Assembly (NCBI GenBank): GCA_910586705.1
Contig: CAJUJK010000008.1
Location: 1 to 64,000 of the forward strand
DNA length: 64,000 nt
Direction: 5' to 3'
From: an uncultured Lachnospiraceae bacterium
Lineage (GTDB): Bacteria > Bacillota > Clostridia > Lachnospirales > Lachnospiraceae
Shown: positions 62,373 to 64,000 of the stretch, one piece after another
Position numbering within the stretch: position 1 is the stretch's first letter
How the letters are laid out: each line of letters begins with the position of its first letter
Notes under the pieces: model-generated
Told to the model about the DNA's origin: nothing
What the model saw: only the letters and a program-made list of their open reading frames with translations
The model's database searches: none
Program-made: the position numbers and the translations under genes

Positions 62373-62774
62373 ATGACCAACACAGAATTTTTACAAGCAA
62401 TGTCCGATCTTTTGGACGAAAAACTGGAGGCAAAACTGGAGACAAAACTGCAGCCGATAAGGGATGACATGCAGGACATGAAAGATGACATGCAGGACAT
62501 GAAAGATGACATGCAGGACATGAAAGATGAAATGCGTGGCATGAAGGACGATATTCATGAATTGCAGCGTAAAGTGGCAGGGATCGGGATGCATATTGAG
62601 AACTGCACGGACAAAAATGTTCAATTGCTGGCCGAAAACTTTATCGAGCTGACGAAAAAGCTCAACATGGCTATTCCCGCGGCACATAATAACTATACTT
62701 ATGAGATTAAAGTGAATTATCTTCTGGAAGAGGTAGATAAGATCAAAGAGATTATAAAAGAAAAAATCGCATAG
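62373..62774 (+). CDS. Small coiled-coil protein
   Basis: 133 residues from ATG 62373 (AGGAGGAG ahead). Residues 15-65 form a coiled coil made from repeats of DDMQDMK. The C-terminal half (ENFIELTKKLNMAIPAAHNN) is helical. No known family is recognised; it resembles small linker proteins common in Lachnospiraceae. Confidence 0.7.
   Translation: MTNTEFLQAMSDLLDEKLEAKLETKLQPIRDDMQDMKDDMQDMKDDMQDMKDEMRGMKDDIHELQRKVAGIGMHIENCTDKNVQLLAENFIELTKKLNMAIPAAHNNYTYEIKVNYLLEEVDKIKEIIKEKIA
62463..62546. repeat. 21-base in-frame tandem repeat
   Basis: Three identical copies of GATGACATGCAGGACATGAA(A) at 62463-62525 and a fourth divergent copy to 62546, coding for the coiled-coil heptads. Confidence 0.85.
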
Positions 62775-62799
62775 CCCGGATGAAGGGGACAGGTGTTAT

Positions 62800-62838
62800 G
62801 GTGCAGAGACAAGACAGCGTCTTTGCACCTATTGTTTT
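62800..62838 (+). terminator. Terminator after the coiled-coil gene
   Basis: GGTGCAGAGAC (62800-62810) pairs with GTCTTTGCACC (62819-62829) around an eight-base loop; TTTTT at 62834-62838. Confidence 0.8.
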
Positions 62839-62851
62839 TGTGGGTGCAATA

Positions 62852-62880
62852 TTGTAAAAACGGAAGAATTGTGCTACAAT
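62852..62880 (+). promoter_or_regulatory. Promoter of the last secreted-protein gene
   Basis: TTGTAA (62852-62857), 17 bases, TACAAT (62875-62880), about 95 bases before the start codon. Confidence 0.6.
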
Positions 62881-62974
62881 ATTCAAAGATTATGTCCGGC
62901 TGTGGATTGCCGGAATATGGACGGGATTACAAAGTTCTGACTTTCGGATAAAGGAACCAGGGGAAGAAAGAGGG

Positions 62975-64000
62975 ATGAGAAGGATGAAAAAAAGCAGGCT
63001 TTATCGGGTTGGTTCAGCGCTTCTGGCGGCTGCGATGGTGTTTACCTGTATGCCCCAGACCGGGCTGTATGTCCGGGCAGAGGAGGAGTCAGCGTCTCCA
63101 GAGAATACGAATGAAGAGAAACCGCGTGCGACCGAAGAAGAGCCTTCCGGGGAGGAACCGGTCACGCCGCCGGAGAAGGACATAGATGATGGGATGCCGG
63201 ACGATAATCCGGGCGGAAACGGTCCGGCAGCGGACGAAGACGACGAAAACAAAGAGCAGCAGGATCCTGTTTTGGGAGATACGGCACCGACAATGCCCGA
63301 ACCGGGAGAAGACCCGTCTGGCGGCAGCGACGGGCAGCCGATAGAAAATCCGGGGGAGGATCCGGCGGGCAATGTTCCGGCGGACGGTGAAGCGGATGTT
63401 CCGGATGTGACGGATATGCCGGCTTTGACGGCGGATGCCGGGGATAAGCAGGATAAGCAGAAACTGTCAATTGATTTCAACACGAGGACAGTGACAGCGA
63501 AAGCCAAAACCTACGACGGCAAACCGCACAGCATCAGCGGATACCCAATCTGGACGCCGCAGGCAGCACAGCTGACATGGACCTATAAACTGACGGCGGA
63601 AAAGCTCCATGACAATTACCCGGAGCCGGAAGCAGAGAAGACAAAGACGGTTCCTCTGCCCTATAACAGCATTGCGGTTGACTTTGCAAAGGCATATGAG
63701 GAGATTGCGCCTACCGAATGCGGTAAGTACACGCTGGAGATTTCGGCTGAACTTACCGATGATACGGAGAAAAATAAGTATGAGTTTGACGAAAGCAGCA
63801 TGAAATGGAGCGAAAAATTCTCCATTCTGCCCCTGCAGGGAACGGAGGTAAACCTTGTCGGCGTGACGGGGATTGTGGATAAGGACTACGACGGTCTGCC
63901 TGTTGACCTTGTCCAGAGCATTAAAAATGTGAAGGTTCAGACGAATAAGGGTGTGGATGTCACAGAGAAAGTGACGTTAAAATTTCATGTGGAGGGAAAA
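62975..64000 (+). CDS. Secreted repeat protein, 5' part (runs off the window)
   Basis: 342 codons are visible with no stop. The start is ATG 62975 (or ATG 62984), after GGGGAAGAAAGAGGG. A signal peptide (about 1-38) is followed by about 125 residues rich in Pro, Glu, Asp and Gly (low complexity). From about 165 come beta-rich repeats with TYDGKPHSISGY and DYDGLPVDL, similar to MBG/YDG-type surface domains. It should be a large cell-surface or extracellular protein; related repeats occur in the NlpC/P60 protein at 39.0-43.2 kb. Confidence 0.75.
   Translation, partial: MRRMKKSRLYRVGSALLAAAMVFTCMPQTGLYVRAEEESASPENTNEEKPRATEEEPSGEEPVTPPEKDIDDGMPDDNPGGNGPAADEDDENKEQQDPVLGDTAPTMPEPGEDPSGGSDGQPIENPGEDPAGNVPADGEADVPDVTDMPALTADAGDKQDKQKLSIDFNTRTVTAKAKTYDGKPHSISGYPIWTPQAAQLTWTYKLTAEKLHDNYPEPEAEKTKTVPLPYNSIAVDFAKAYEEIAPTECGKYTLEISAELTDDTEKNKYEFDESSMKWSEKFSILPLQGTEVNLVGVTGIVDKDYDGLPVDLVQSIKNVKVQTNKGVDVTEKVTLKFHVEGK

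Overview
The window looks like chromosomal DNA of an anaerobic, spore-forming Clostridia, most likely Lachnospiraceae. The grounds are a cotJABC spore-coat operon, a single-gene [FeFe] hydrogenase, an anaerobic (cbi-type) cobalamin pathway, a Gld-type ABC system, CPBP protease/TetR pairs and AGGAGG ribosome-binding sites. No rRNA, tRNA, CRISPR array or insertion sequence was recognised.

Region 1 (1-21.7 kb, AT-rich): a cobalamin block on the + strand. After a short B12-related gene come a promoter, a cobalamin riboswitch and an intrinsic terminator. They control an envelope cassette: a lipoprotein cobaltochelatase (CbiK), a second lipoprotein with two beta-rich repeats, a substrate-binding lipoprotein, a FecCD-type permease and an ATPase. 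Without a clear break follow the lower pathway (cobQ, cobT, cobU, cobS, a short cobU-like gene, cobC, cbiB, cobD) and the corrin-ring genes (cbiC, D, F, G, H, a cbiJ-cbiE-cbiT fusion, cbiA). A Cys-rich small protein and a terminator end the block. cbiL, the precorrin-2 genes and a corrinoid adenosyltransferase are not here.

Region 2 (21.9-35.5 kb): an accessory, decaying region. It holds a WYL regulator, a broken K+ channel/TrkA-N/RyR gene, a GH120 beta-xylosidase, a frameshifted MORN-like gene, a chimeric MATE/acyl-CoA dehydrogenase remnant and a CPBP protease with its TetR regulator. Next is a cassette (35-residue peptide, CD3324-like regulator, two ABC exporter half-transporters) lying between two direct repeats. 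The right repeat carries an intact candidate type I toxin-antitoxin module and intact cotJABC. The left repeat holds decayed copies of both.

Region 3 (35.7-64 kb, more GC-rich, mostly + strand): gldA and a gldF-gldG fusion, a 1381-residue secreted NlpC/P60 multidomain protein, the [FeFe] hydrogenase, gltX, a UvrD-like helicase, a DUF1292 gene, a GH13 homologue lacking catalytic residues, a DUF5662 gene, trpS, a DUF1189-like membrane protein, a histidine phosphatase, hflK-hflC, recQ, mutT, a MATE transporter, TPR and DUF4037 proteins, a coiled-coil protein, and the 5' part of another secreted protein running off the window.

The best candidate for an undescribed system is the toxin-antitoxin module at 33964-34344. 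It has convergent promoters, a shared bidirectional terminator, a sequestered Shine-Dalgarno, a leader peptide and a 44-residue membrane peptide. Next are the surface-exposed chelatase cassette and the peptide/regulator/ABC cassette. All family assignments come from reading motifs by eye; no database search was run.
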